Positions 1-10,656 of a stretch of 64,000 bases of DNA are shown here, one piece after another. The stretch covers positions 451,497,311 to 451,561,310 of the forward strand of contig NC_133538.1 of the NCBI RefSeq assembly GCF_048544455.1, given 5' to 3'. The DNA comes from Silene latifolia. Taxonomy: Eukaryota > Streptophyta > Magnoliopsida > Caryophyllales > Caryophyllaceae. The notes under the pieces are model-generated. The model did not search any database, was not told the origin of the DNA, and was given only the letters and a program-made list of their open reading frames with translations. The number at the start of each line of letters is the position of its first letter. Positions within the stretch are counted from its first letter, which is position 1. The position numbers were made by a program, and so were the translations under genes.

Positions 1-607
1 GTATTAATAGCGATATGAGTAGCTAAATCTGTTTCATGTCGGGATTAGGGAATCTACGGTAGAAATGTGACGATGTAGTAAATAGGTGGGATGAATTATT
101 TGTGAGATTCTGTCACCATAGCAATATAACTGTATTTACCGACTTAGTTGAGTGCACGTTTCTGAGTTACCCTTTTAATCTGGTTAAATTTAATCCTGGA
201 TCGGAAGATTGGAGTAAATAGACCTGCTAGGAACAGTAGATTACCCTGACGAGGACGAAAGTTAAGTTAGTGGAAGTTTAGGATAGAAAGTGGACCGGAA
301 GGACCTTTCCATATCCGTCTCGCAGTAATTTATCTAAGTTATTTACAGTTGAGTCACTGGACTACCGTAGTGAACCGAAATCCTGACATGTCCCCTCTTT
401 ATTGATAGTTTATCAGCCTTTTTCTACCTACACTGCTCTTTCTTTATTTCTCTTCCTTTAACCCTTTTTAGTTTAGAAATCAAATTATAAACACCCCCAT
501 TTGTGACCAAATAGACGGACTTTGACAGATATCTTGCCTCCCTGACTTCCCTAGCTATATAGTTAGTTTAGTTAGTTATTTTTGATAGGTATATGACAAC
601 TCTGTCA
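1..607 (+). repeat. 5' LTR of element 1 (right-hand 607 bp)
   Basis: This stretch aligns end to end with 10036-10656 apart from about 20 substitutions and one 14-bp length difference. It ends in CTGTCA just before the primer binding site. About 875 bp of the LTR lie upstream of the window. Confidence 0.93.
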
Positions 608-611
608 AATT

Positions 612-630
612 TTGGCGACGTTGCCGGGGA
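612..630 (+). other. Primer binding site of element 1, tRNA-Asp type
   Basis: The 17-19 nt directly after the LTR nearly match the complement of the 3' end of plant tRNA-Asp (pattern TGGCGCCGTTGCCGGGG). This primer is typical of Athila-type elements. Elements 2 and 3 have the same site. Confidence 0.8.
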
Positions 631-1918
631 GGCGATTGCCCTTTCTATCTTTGTTTCGTTTATTTTATCCGTCTCAGGGAATTTTTATTCTTTGAGGCAG
701 TTCTTATTTATTTTCTTTCAGTGTTGTGTATGCCCAGGTCAGACAGGTTTGAGTTAGTTACTGGTGATTACGAACCGGAGAGACTATTTAGGCATAGACT
801 CCGTCCTCGCAAAGAGAATCACGAAAGGAAGACTTGAGTACTTTCGAACCGAGCTTCAAAGATTTCCTTTTTACGTAAAAATCCATCTTTCGAAGAAGAT
901 ACTTTCAGTTCTGTAAGCCAACCAGTAAAGATGCCGAACATTGCTAGTCATTCGGAGCCTAAAGTATCATCAATTCCAAAGGGTTTCAATCTCCAGACTG
1001 AGGATGGGAATACATTTGACATCCGTCCGTCCTATATCAATCTGGTGGAGAGAAATCTCTTTACAGGTGTGGCAGGTGAAGACCCGAGAAAGCATATGGA
1101 GGTCTTTACGGACTAATGTTCTACTATCCCCGCCACAAAGGGGGTAACTCAAGACAAGATTAAGGAAGTTCTATTTCCTTTTTCTTTGACTGACTCAGCC
1201 AGGGAGTGGCTGACTGATTTGGACCGTACGGCCGCAGGGGTCAGAGACTGGGAGACCCTTGCTCTTAGATTTTATAAGAGATATTTCCCTCCACAGCGCA
1301 CCAATCAGCTGAGGATAAAGATCACAAGTTTCAAGCAGGCACCTGATGAGACTTTCTATGAAGCATGGTCCCGTTTCAAGAAGTTGGTGAGGTCTCTTCC
1401 TCACCATGGTTTTGATCCGTGGTTTCTGTCCAACCAGTTCTACAATGGGCTGTACGATGATCACAGAGCCATACTTGATGCATCATCTAATGGAAGATTC
1501 CAAGAGAGCACTGACGATGATAAGGGATTGACTCTTATTGAAGAAATAGCGAACCACTGTGCTGAGTATGGAAACCTAAGGAATGGTATTAGGACAGTTC
1601 ATGCAGTCGATAAGCAAGTTGTGGCTCAGCTGGAAGCCATGAATGCTAGATTTGATAAGTTGGAGTTGCATTCTGCTGGGGAGCCTCAGATGGTTCATTT
1701 GCTTACTAGAGGGGAGACTGTCACATGTGAGAGGTGTGGGAGCAACGACGGTCACACTATTGTTGGCTGTCTTACGGAGAAGGAACATGTCTTTGCTTTT
1801 CAACAATATAGGCAAGGAGGGGGTTCCTACAATAACAACCAAGGGGCAGTCCATCCCAATTTAAGGTGGACAAGTCAAAATGTGCTCAATCCTACCCATC
1901 CTCCGCAGCAGAAGCAGC

Positions 1919-2485
1919 TAGAGGTGGCAATCGGGTCAGTCGGGTCGGGTTTGGGTCGGGTCACGTCGGGTCGGGTCATATCGGATTCGGGTCATATCGG
2001 GTCAGCATACCCTTTCGGGTCGAGTCGGGTTGGGTTCGGGTCGTTATTGGGTGGGGTCATTTCGGGTCAAATGATGTGTCGGGTCGGGTCGGGTTTGGGC
2101 CGGGTCATTATAGGGTCCGGTATGTTAATCGCATTACTATAATTTTTTACTATTAAATTTAGCTTTTAACCTATTATTTGGTTTAATTAATTCATTACTA
2201 AGTCAAACATATCAATCTAAACACAAAATTACTTTCATTTTGGTCAAAATTAAGCTTAATAATTGTCGGGTCATCAATTTAATCGGGTCAGTATCGGGTC
2301 GGGTCAATATCAGGTCGGGTCTGGGTCGGGTTCGGGTCACTGATAATCGGGTTATGTCGGGTTACGGGTCATCATCGGGTCGGGTCGGGTCGGTTTCGGT
2401 TCACAGTATTTTCGGGTTCGGGTCGGGTCGGGTTTGCTCGGGTTCGGGTCGGGTCACTCGGGTCGGGTCAGACTTGCCAGCTCTA
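1919..2485. mobile_element. hAT-type MITE with GGGTC-rich interior
   Basis: The ends are TAGAGGTGGCAA and, inverted, TTGCCAGCTCTA: 12-bp terminal inverted repeats with one mismatch. They are flanked by a perfect 8-bp direct repeat GAAGCAGC at 1911-1918 and 2486-2493. An 8-bp target duplication is the hAT hallmark. Both flanks of the interior are degenerate GGGTC/GGGTTC/GGGTA runs, with an AT-rich centre at about 2130-2260. It has no coding capacity of its own and splits the gag region of element 1. Confidence 0.9.
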
Positions 2486-2899
2486 GAAGCAGCCGTATGT
2501 CCCTTCATATAAGACTCAACAAGGCTTTCAGAAGCCTCCTTCCTTTCCTACACCTAATCAAGGTGCATCATCTTCTGGTGGAGTAAGTGAGCTAGGTGAG
2601 TTGAAGACAATGTTGCAGTCTTTGACAAAGCAGTGGCAGCTGAGTGATCAACAAAAAGATGCATCTATCAAGGCACTTGAAACTCAAGTTTCCCAGTTAG
2701 CCGCGAACCAGTACACAAGGAAACCAGGTCATTTACCTTCACAAGCTGACAAAAATCCACATGAGACGGTAAATTTAATTAATTTGAGGAGCGGTCGTTC
2801 ATATGAGGGACCGAACATGTTGAAATCAGACCCGAGGAAGGAAATTATAGCTGATGAACAGTGTTCTATCGAAGAAAAGGAGCTGACAATAAGGAAAGT

Positions 2900-3138
2900 A
2901 CTCGATCGAATGATTACTGGGGGTCGATCGAGTGAATTTGATGAAGAAAGGGCTCGATCGAGTAAAAATTCTACTCGATCGAGTGAACAGGGAAAAGATC
3001 TTACTCGATCGAGTGAAATTGCTGGTCGATCGAGTGATTTTGTTGAAGAAACTACTCGATCGAATGGTATTTTTGGTCGATCGAGTAGTGTAGATAAAGA
3101 ACAGCTCGATCGAGAGCCTGCTAGTGCTCGATCGAGTA
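2900..3138. repeat. Ten dispersed ACTCGATCGAGT palindromes in the gag-protease linker
   Basis: About ten copies of the 12-bp palindrome ACTCGATCGAGT or one-base variants (GGTCGATCGAGT, GCTCGATCGAGT) are spaced 21-31 bp apart. Spacings keep the reading frame, so each copy reads as Arg-Ser-Ser on + (TRSSE, GRSSEF, ARSSKK). The same motif recurs at 4540-4698 and in the LTR at 9443-9632. Confidence 0.92.
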
Positions 3139-3389
3139 AAAAATCACCTGAAAGACCTTGTTCGAGAGGAAAGAAGTGTCCGAAGGAGTTGGAGCTTGAT
3201 CTGACTGACACGTTGGAAGAGAGGAACAAGGGACTCGAGATACCCATCACGGTGCCCTTCTCGAGGCGTTTGCAAAGTACTAAGGCTAATCAACAATTCG
3301 GCAAATTTGCCGAACTTCTGAAAAGCTTGCAAGTCACTGTGCCATTCATTTGAACTAATCACGACACAGTACCCTCTTACCTTAAATTT

Positions 3390-4307
3390 ATGAAAGAAAT
3401 TTTATCGCGTAAGAGGCACATTAATGATCATGAGACGGTAGCTTTGACCGAGGTAGGGACGGCCCTAGTTCAGAATAAGTTACCTCCCAAACAGTCAGAC
3501 CCGGGTAGTTTTTTGATTCCGTGTCATATTGGTACCCATTTGATTGATAAGACGTTATGCAATCTTGGCGCTAGCGTGAGTGTCTTACCGCTGTCTCTGG
3601 CTAAGAGACTTGGTTTAACAAAGTTTAATTGCACAAACATGACTGTTCAGATGGCCGACCGTAGCATATCACGGCCACTAGGTGTTATAGAAGACATACC
3701 TATTAAGATTGGGAGATTCTTTATCCCCGTTGACTTCGTTGTACTTGACATCCCCGAAAATGCCCATACCCCTATTATTTTAGGGAGACCATTTTTATTT
3801 ACTTCCAGTGCAGTAATAGACGTCGGGGGAAAGACATTGACTTTTCAGGTCGGGGACGATGAATTGATATTCCATCAGTATAAGTTCCGAAGGGCTCCCA
3901 TGCAAGCTCAGCCTTGCAATGCCCTCTCTTCGGTTGACCCTCCTATTGACACTCCAAATGAAAATTTGGAATATTGTGCTGCTAAAGTTACCCCACCGCC
4001 TCAGGTTGAGAGCAAAAAGGAGGAAAGTTCGTCTGTTTTCCTTGCTGCAGGTACAGATGAAAATAATGCAGGAGCTGTCAAAGGGTATTGTGCAGTTAAT
4101 ATCAGTCAAAGTGGGAGGGAAAATGTTAAAGCCGGTGAGAAAGGAGCAAGGATGAGAAAAGTTTGCGCGTATGTGGACGTCAACTATTCTCCTCCTAATG
4201 ATTCAAATTCAAGCTCGTGGAAATTGAAGAGGACGATTAATGTTGCTAAGATGACGTCCTCCAGTCAGAAGCCCTCTGAGGGGCTACTGAATTGCCTTGA
4301 GAAGTGA
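3390..4307 (+). pseudogene. Element 1 aspartic protease (retropepsin) region
   Basis: The fold is recognised from SFLIPCHIGTHLIDKTLC, an LGASVSVLPLSLAKRLGL block, the MTVQMADRS block and VVLDIPENAHTPIILGRPFL. These blocks occur in the same order in elements 2 and 3. The preceding residues (FMKEILSRKR) match the gag-protease junction of the other two. The C-terminal third (from about 3960) is a low-complexity tail with no family match that I know. The reading ends at 4307, and no RT domain follows. Confidence 0.85.
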
Positions 4308-4539
4308 GCGGGGAAATGCCCCGTATAACAAATTGTATAAACAATTTTTAAATTTTCCGTTGAACTTTATATATTGTTTTTAATTAGGAAAATTAGAATC
4401 TAGGCATTTTTTTTAGCGTAGATTAGAGACTATAGACTGTTACTTTACGTATTTGGCATTTTGGGATATTTTTGTCGAGTGTTCTTATGCAGGTTTGGGG
4501 AATTATACGCAACTTCAAGAGCTTACACGAGGAGAAGAG

Positions 4540-4698
4540 CTCGATCGAGTACTTTTTGTACTCGATCGAGTGGTTCCATATTACTCGATCGACTAAAGCT
4601 AAAAAGGGGAGTTCTTGATCGAGTAACTTTTTACTCGATCGAGTGGATTCATGCTAGAAGTGCTTGATCGAGTAGTTTTAAACCTCTCGATCAAGTAA
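4540..4698. promoter_or_regulatory. Seven CGATCG palindromes upstream of the ORF3 leader (element 1)
   Basis: Seven copies of ACTCGATCGAGT or near variants lie in a non-coding interval directly after the protease region. A TATA-like TATTTAA follows at 4751-4757, 53 bp after the last copy. This mirrors the LTR, where the same palindromes precede TATTTAAG. The promoter role is an inference from position. Confidence 0.6.
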
Positions 4699-5511
4699 AG
4701 GTGGAAATGACGCGCAGGGAGTTCCTTAAACTTCCTTCTTTTTTCTTTGTTATTTAATTTCCTCTTCATTTCTTTCGACCCCCTTCCTCTTTTGCGATCA
4801 AACGAACCCCAAATTCCTCCATTTTCTTGCCCATTTGCCAAATACACCTCCTACATTGTGTTTATTGTTGATTACTCGTCATTTGCCCTCTGTTTTCCCT
4901 TTGATTTACGCTCATTTACACGGTCTATTAAGGGAATTAGGGTTCCGCGGTTTTTCGATCAAAAATCGCCTATTTTGCTTGTTTCTTGTCGATTAATTGT
5001 TCTTTGTGGGTTCTATATCATCAAGTAAGTAATGCTTACTCTTCTTTATCCTTTAATTTCTTTAATTTTTGCTTTTTATGAGGATAATCAAGGATTAGGG
5101 TTTCGATTTTCCGTTTTGGGTCGATATTTTCGACTATAATTTTGATTTGATGCTGAATTTGTCTTGCTTGATGATCAATTCCCGTACCTCACTAATTTTA
5201 CACGTTTAAATTCGAATTTTGCGAGAAATTTGCGATTTGGGGCTTTTACAGTCGAAATGTTCGACTGAAAATTGGTCTATGCTGCTGCCATTTGCTTAAT
5301 TTCGCTTCTATTGTTGCTTAATTGGCTACCATTGTTGCCTGTTACCCGCACCCTATCGCTGTTACCTGCTGTATTCGAATTTTTGAGGAAAAAGTTGGAA
5401 ATTTTGTGTTGTAGGTCGAATTTTTTCGACTGGTTAGGGGAATTTTCATGCCGACTTCATGCTGTTTTCATGCCATTTTCTTATCACATTCCCCCGCCCT
5501 ATTTGTTTAGG
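4699..5511 (+). promoter_or_regulatory. Probable internal promoter and spliced leader of ORF3 (element 1)
   Basis: A TATA-like TATTTAA (4751-4757) is followed by a CT-rich leader. A good plant splice donor (TCAA|GTAAGT) sits at 5024/5025, and an acceptor with a pyrimidine/T-rich lead-in (TTTGTTTAG|G) at 5510/5511. The acceptor ends one base before the first ATG of ORF3. This suggests that ORF3 is expressed as its own spliced transcript. No other coding signal is seen here. Confidence 0.5.
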
Positions 5512-7452
5512 ATGGATTCTAGCTCGATGCCCTCTTTGAGCTCTGCTGCCAGTCCATCTTTGTCTCTGTCTGAGACAGTAGTCTCTGCTGTTACTACCGT
5601 CTCCGCACCTGCTAGTACCTCTGTTTTTCTAGTTTCTACTGCTGGTACTGTGTTTACAGCTGGTAGCACTGCTGCTAGCCCTGTTTCAGCTGCCACTTCA
5701 GTCACAACCACTAGTACAGCTAGCACTGCTGCTAGTATTTCTTCCTCAGTAGCGGTCATAGCAGCCACAGCTTCTACTTCAGCCACGGTGAGCACACCTG
5801 TGGCGGACTCACCCGCAGTCGCAGCTGCTTTACGGGCGGCCCTAGTTCCTCGTACCGTCACTGGACGGTCTTCTACCTCAAGCTCTAGAGGTCGGGGCCG
5901 AGGTCGTGGACGTGCTCGTGCTACGCCAGCTCCTAGTACTTCTGTTACTCCTTCTGTCACGGTCACTGTCCGAGGGGACGACTCCCTCGACTCCAACCTT
6001 GAGTACCCGCAGGTAATTTTCGTTAATGGTGTACATCGTAAGAGGTTTTATAACTTAGTTGGCTGTGAGTTTCTCCCTACCCGTTTCTTAGACCGTCCGG
6101 CACTTGAGAGGCTCGGTTTCTATGAGCCTGTTTGTGAGCTTTTACGGGGCACGGGGATGGCTGGACTAATCACTATGAGTGGCCACACCTTTCTGGAGCT
6201 GAGTCTTGAGTTCCTCAGCTCCTTCACCTTCTCCTCCGGGGCACACGACGCTGTCCCCACTAGTTTTTCTGTGTCTTTCCGGTTGTTCAACCAGACTTTT
6301 TCGATGACGTTGGAGGAGTTTGGTACCAGACTCGGCCTTTCCTTTACGGGCGACACTGTTGCCCCTAGGAAGGTCATTCGTCAGCTTTGGCGGACCTTGG
6401 CCTAGACCACCTTTCCCGAGCGAAAGCTCGCGCAGGTCCACCTTCCCCCTGCCTGTTACTTTCTTAGACTGATGGGGAGCACCATTTTTGGCCGAAGGGA
6501 GCCAAACAAGATCAACAAAAATGAGCTCTCCATCTTAGGCGGTTACCTGAACATCGACTGCAAGGGTCCTTTTACCCTCAACATCGCCTATCTGACCGCC
6601 CAATACTTCCAGGCCCAGAGGGAGAAGGTCACGAGATCTATTGTCTGCGGTGGCATAGCCACTATTATTGCTCGTTCCCTATTCCCTGTCTGGCCTCGTG
6701 AATTACCGTACCTAGAGGGAGATAGGTACCTCAGCCTAGCGTCTATGCACTCTCAGACTTGGCTTACTTCTGACTAGCGGACTTGGAAGATAGACGGTTC
6801 CTTGTCCGTGGACCTACCTTGTGACACCCTCCCTCGTCTAGCCCCTTTGCCTACTATTGCAAGGGGCACCCGACTTCCATCTCTACCTGACTACCACTGC
6901 CATGTCCACCTACTATTTTACCCGCCGCAAAGAAGCGGCGTAGACTTGAGACCAGAGAGGGATCCGCACCTTCCACGGGTGGCCAGACTTCCAAGGCCAC
7001 ACCTACCCCGATCCCTATTCCTACTCCTACTCCCGCACCCGCCGACCAGACACAGACACAGCCAGTCCTACCGGCTAATTTTGTACCTCCACCACCCTTT
7101 GAGGCGTCCTCGGTCATGGACCAAAGGCGTCGTGATGGTTTGTTAGTTGAGATTGCAGAGAGATAGGCTCGAATGGAGCGGGACATAGGTTTGACTTTGT
7201 TCCCTCTATACGAGTACCACTTGAGGCGACACCGTCCGATCCTAGAGGGTTGGCCACACCCTTCCTTTTACCAGTACCCAGCTTAGGGGTACCCGGAGTC
7301 TGCTAGTGAGGAGGAGGAGGACGAGGACCCGACGACGGCACCGGAGAGAGCTCGAACTGAGCAGAGGAGGAGGAGAGAGCGGGAGGTGGACCCGGACTTC
7401 ACGGTGACGGTAGAGGACGTGCGTGAGAGTGAAGAGGAGGCTGACGAGTAGC
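5512..7452 (+). pseudogene. Element 1 ORF3: ATHILA ORF-1 / plant transposon protein-like
   Basis: The start at 5512 is chosen because it follows the acceptor directly. The N-terminus is a ~120-residue Ser/Thr/Ala-rich low-complexity region. It is followed by an RG box (SRGRGRGRGRARA, near 5885-5930) and the conserved block HRKRFYNLVGCEFLPTRFLD ... LELSLEFLSSF ... FRLFNQTFSMTLEEFGTRLG at about 6030-6340. That block has the same layout as ORF3 of element 3 (LVLEFLSSL ... ITFKELGEILGL). I place it in the ATHILA ORF-1 or putative plant transposon protein family. The tail (7300-7450) is very acidic. Its function is unknown. The region is broken in a few places. Confidence 0.65.
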
Positions 7453-9160
7453 TACTGGTCTACTCACTTCCCCGGTTTTCTGGCTGGTTTGGGGAAGTTC
7501 GTGTTTTGTATGTCCATCTCGCTCTTTTATTTTTTGTCTCCTTTTTGTTTTATTATTTTTCATTCTTTATTGGTTGTATATTCCCCTTCCCCTGTATATA
7601 TCTGCTGGTGTATGCTGGACGACAACGAGGGCGTTGTCCGTTTTGGTTTGGGGAGGGTATTGCATCCTTTTGAGTCTGCATTTGCATTTGTTTTGCATTC
7701 ACGTTTATTTATTTCAGCTTGCATTGTAAATTTGTTTCAAAAATCAAAAAATTCAAAAAAAATAGAAAATTTCAAAAATTCAAAAATATTCATGTTTACT
7801 TTTGCATATAGGTTGAGTCGGAACGGTTGATTTCCGTGATGATATTGCACTATAAATGTGTTTAGACTACGAGTTTTATTGATGGTTATTAGCTTTGTCA
7901 TACGCATAGTATACGAGTTTTGTTCAAATATAGCTGACTGTTTAGACTTGACCTGATAAATTGGCAACCTACTTTACAATTTCAGAGTTTTAGAGCCTAT
8001 AACTGGTGGCATTCATGACCAGTTCATTAGGAATTGCGAGTAGTACTCCTTGCATATCATGTTCATCATTTTTGCACTTTTATGACATTCGATTTCTTGT
8101 CAAATGCACACATTCGGGTTTGTGGTCGGTGTCACATGCAGGGAGGTGCTTGCAAATTTTCCCCTTTTCTTACATTTTCACCCATTTAGCTCCACTTAAG
8201 CCAAAACTTGCCTTTTTGACCCATTAGCTACATCCCAAACTAAGCCTGCCTAGTCAAGCTAGTTTAGTATGTCCTTTTGTGGTACGATTTTCAGTCTACA
8301 GTTTGGTTCGTATCATTTGATTGGGTTGGTGGAAATTAAAGAAAGGAGAAAAAGAAAAAAAAAGAGTTAAAATTGAAAAAAAAAATGAGAAAAACATGAA
8401 AAGAAAAAAAAATGAAAAATAAAAAAATGAAAAAAAGAAGAAAGAATCACGTGTACAGTGAAAACCAGAAAATGAAAGTTGAAAAAATTTGAGCTGATTA
8501 TCCTTTTGAGTCCGTCTGTATTCATTTCTATCTTGTGACGGTCTCACTCCTCCGCTTTATTCCATATTTTTGAGGAGATTGTGTATATGATTAGTGAGTT
8601 GTGTGCCAAATGAAGGGCACTTGTACCATATTTTTCAGTCAGTTGAGAATTGAACGGTCTTATATGGTCATGTTTAGGAACTAGCTTGACGCTTTTACCT
8701 CCACATTACCATAACTTGTTTTGCCTTTTCTCACCTGAACCTCACTATTCCCATATTATTTGTAAGCCTCGGCTGTGACGGACATTATTGGTTGGAGTGA
8801 GTGCATTGGTACTTGAATTGTCTTTCATTTTTGTTGCATGCATGCTATGTAGGTTACAGTTAGGTGAGTGACTGTTTCTCTTTCTCTTTTTTACATATAA
8901 CATTCACCCTTTGCTTCATGAGAGAAGAGTGACCACGAGAGACTCCGTTTTTGTTGGTCTTGCAAGGTCGATAGGTTGGCTATATTTTTGAACAGCTTAT
9001 AATTCGTTTGCATATTGACTGCTTAGCTATGACTGTTAATTTTTGTTGCATTAAATTGGTTCAAGTAGACAAGTTAAGTTAGCTCTGAGTTTTCATTTCC
9101 GTTCCATTAGTTGCATTTTAGTTTACTCGAAGACAAGTAAAGGTTCGGTTTGGGGAGATT
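7453..9160 (+). other. 3' non-coding region of element 1 with repeated PPT-like motifs
   Basis: No coding signal. Landmarks shared with elements 2 and 3 are: GGTTTGGGGA motifs at 7486-7499 and 7645-7658; an A-rich TCAAAAATTCAAAAA stretch at 7735-7792; a long purine tract at 8335-8480; and the true polypurine tract GGTTCGGTTTGGGGAGATT at 9142-9160 abutting the LTR. Confidence 0.8.
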
Positions 9161-10656
9161 TGACACGTGCATTTTATATAGTCTTTTTATCCTATTTTAG
9201 CACGTATTTCTATGTATTTTCGTACTGTTTATATTGCATTTTTCCCCCGAATTGGCTACTTTGGTTCGTTTTGTCCATTTTGTAGAAATGAACGCAAAAG
9301 TAGTGGAATCGTACCTTTTTCGTCCTTTTTCCATGCATTTTGAGGAGACGGGATTTTCCGGAGTGAGTTCTTGCATTGGGATGCGTGAAGGCACGGTCTA
9401 CGGAGCAGTCGGTCGCGAGTTTGAGCTGTTTTGAAGGAAGAATACTCGATCGAGTGGTTTTATTACTCGATCGAGTGGTTTCTATGGCATTGGTTGGTCG
9501 ACCGAGTAGTTTTATACTCGATCAAGAAGAGCTGAAAAGTGAGGTTACTCGATCGAGTAACATTTATGTTCGATCGAGTAGATTTCTTGGAGTTTTACTC
9601 GATCGAGTGGTTTCAGACTACTCGATCGAGTGGTTTTTGATGGCGTGGGCTTTAATTAGCCCGTGAACTTGTTTTAGTTATTGGACTTAGCATATTTTCT
9701 ATTTAAGCATACATCAACTAGGTCATTAGTATCTTTTATCTATCATACTCTTTTCCATCTAAGTTTATTCTATGATTCACAGTAAAGACTGCGTTCTCTT
9801 TTCTTCTTCACTGTAACTTTTACTTTCGGGGTCACCTCGCTCGGATTTGTTTGTTCTTTACGCCGGATTCTTGCGATTGTAATCTCTTTCTCTCTATTAA
9901 TACTAATGTTTCTTTTATTCGTCTTAATTACTTGTTCTGCTTCCTTTTAATTTCTGCCCTAATTACTTTTTATGCATTTTTATTATTGTTTTATCATGTT
10001 GAATGTTGGTTATTTCTTTGTTATTAGTATTGACAGTATTAATAGTGATATGAGTAGCTAAATCTGTTTCATGTCGGGATTAGGGAATCTACGGTAGAAA
10101 TGTGACGATGTAGTAAATAGGTTGGATGCATTATTTGTGAGATTCTGTCACCATAGCAATATAACTGTATTTACCGACTTAGTTGAGTGCACACTTCTGT
10201 GTCACCCTTTTAATCTGGTTAAATTTAATCCTGGATCGGAAGATTGGACTAAATAGACCTGCTATGAACAGTAGATTACCCTGACGAGGACGGAAGTTAA
10301 GTTAGTGGAAGTTTAGGATAGAAGGTGGACCGGAAGGACCTTTCCATATCCGTCTCGCAGTAATTTATCTAAGTTATTTACAATTGAGTCACTGGACTAC
10401 CGTAGTGAACCGAAATCGTGACATGTCCCCTCTTTATTGATAGTTTATCACCCTTTTTCTGCCTACACTGCTCTTTCTTTATTTCTCTTCCTTTAACCCT
10501 TTTTAGTTTAGAAATCAAATTATAAACACCCCCATTTGTGACCAAATAGACGGACTTTTACAGATATCTTGCCTCCCTGAGGAGATCGACCTGACTTCGC
10601 TAGCTATATAGTTAGTTTAGTTAGTTATTTTTGATAGGTATACGACAGCCCTGTCA
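9161..10656 (+). repeat. 3' LTR of element 1 (1496 bp)
   Basis: It starts TGACACGTGC right after the polypurine tract and ends CTGTCA. The last 621 bp match 1-607. A TATA-like TATTTAAG lies at 9700-9707, about 540 bp into the LTR. After it, the sequence of element 2's LTR resumes at CATATCAACC, which in the undisturbed copy is at 17705. Confidence 0.93.
9443..9632. promoter_or_regulatory. Palindrome cluster ACTCGATCGAGT in the LTR of element 1
   Basis: There are eight copies or close variants, 280-470 bp from the LTR start and about 70 bp before the TATA-like box. Equivalent clusters with different palindromes occupy the same place in the LTRs of elements 2 and 3. A role as a transcription-factor binding array is inferred. 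Confidence 0.65.

Larger units (their letters stand above)
730..3353 (+). pseudogene. Element 1 gag region (broken fossil, MITE inside)
   Basis: The reading begins near an ATG at 730 (MPRSDRFEL). The Retrotrans_gag core (REWLTDLDR ... ALRFYKRYFPP ... WSRFKKLVRSLPHHGF ... QFYNGLYDDHRAILDA) lies at about 1200-1500. A CCHC knuckle (CERCGSNDGHTIVGC) lies near 1730-1775. After the MITE (1919-2485) the reading resumes with a Q-rich stretch and the motif LETQVSQLAANQ, which also occurs in the gag of elements 2 and 3. The linker before the protease holds ten in-frame palindromes (2900-3138). The region is broken in a few places. Confidence 0.85.
1..10656 (+). mobile_element. LTR element 1: Athila-like Ty3/gypsy retroelement, gag-protease-ORF3, no pol seen
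   Basis: The partial 5' LTR (1-607) matches 10036-10656, and the complete 3' LTR starts at 9161. The order is LTR, tRNA-Asp-type primer site, gag with a CCHC knuckle, aspartic protease, a third ORF resembling ATHILA ORF-1, 1.7 kb of non-coding DNA, polypurine tract, LTR. No reverse transcriptase, RNase H or integrase could be found, so it was probably mobilised in trans. It sits inside the 3' LTR of element 2, and the bases after its right end continue that LTR. The LTR copies differ at roughly 3% of positions by eye. It is broken, with several breaks in coding regions, and carries a MITE insertion in gag. Confidence 0.9.

Noticed and set aside
1925-2480. Telomere-like or G-quadruplex satellite
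   Set aside because: The GGGTC runs are irregular and bounded by hAT-type inverted repeats and an 8-bp target duplication, so they are the body of a MITE.
2900-3138. CRISPR-like array of evenly spaced palindromes
   Set aside because: Spacers are only 9-19 bp, the copies are in a plant retroelement coding linker, and there are no cas-like genes. It is a family-specific dispersed palindrome.
5499-5996. Open frame on - rich in Ala/Val/Glu
   Set aside because: Mirror of the Ser/Thr/Ala-rich ORF3 N-terminus on +. It has no homology and no leader.
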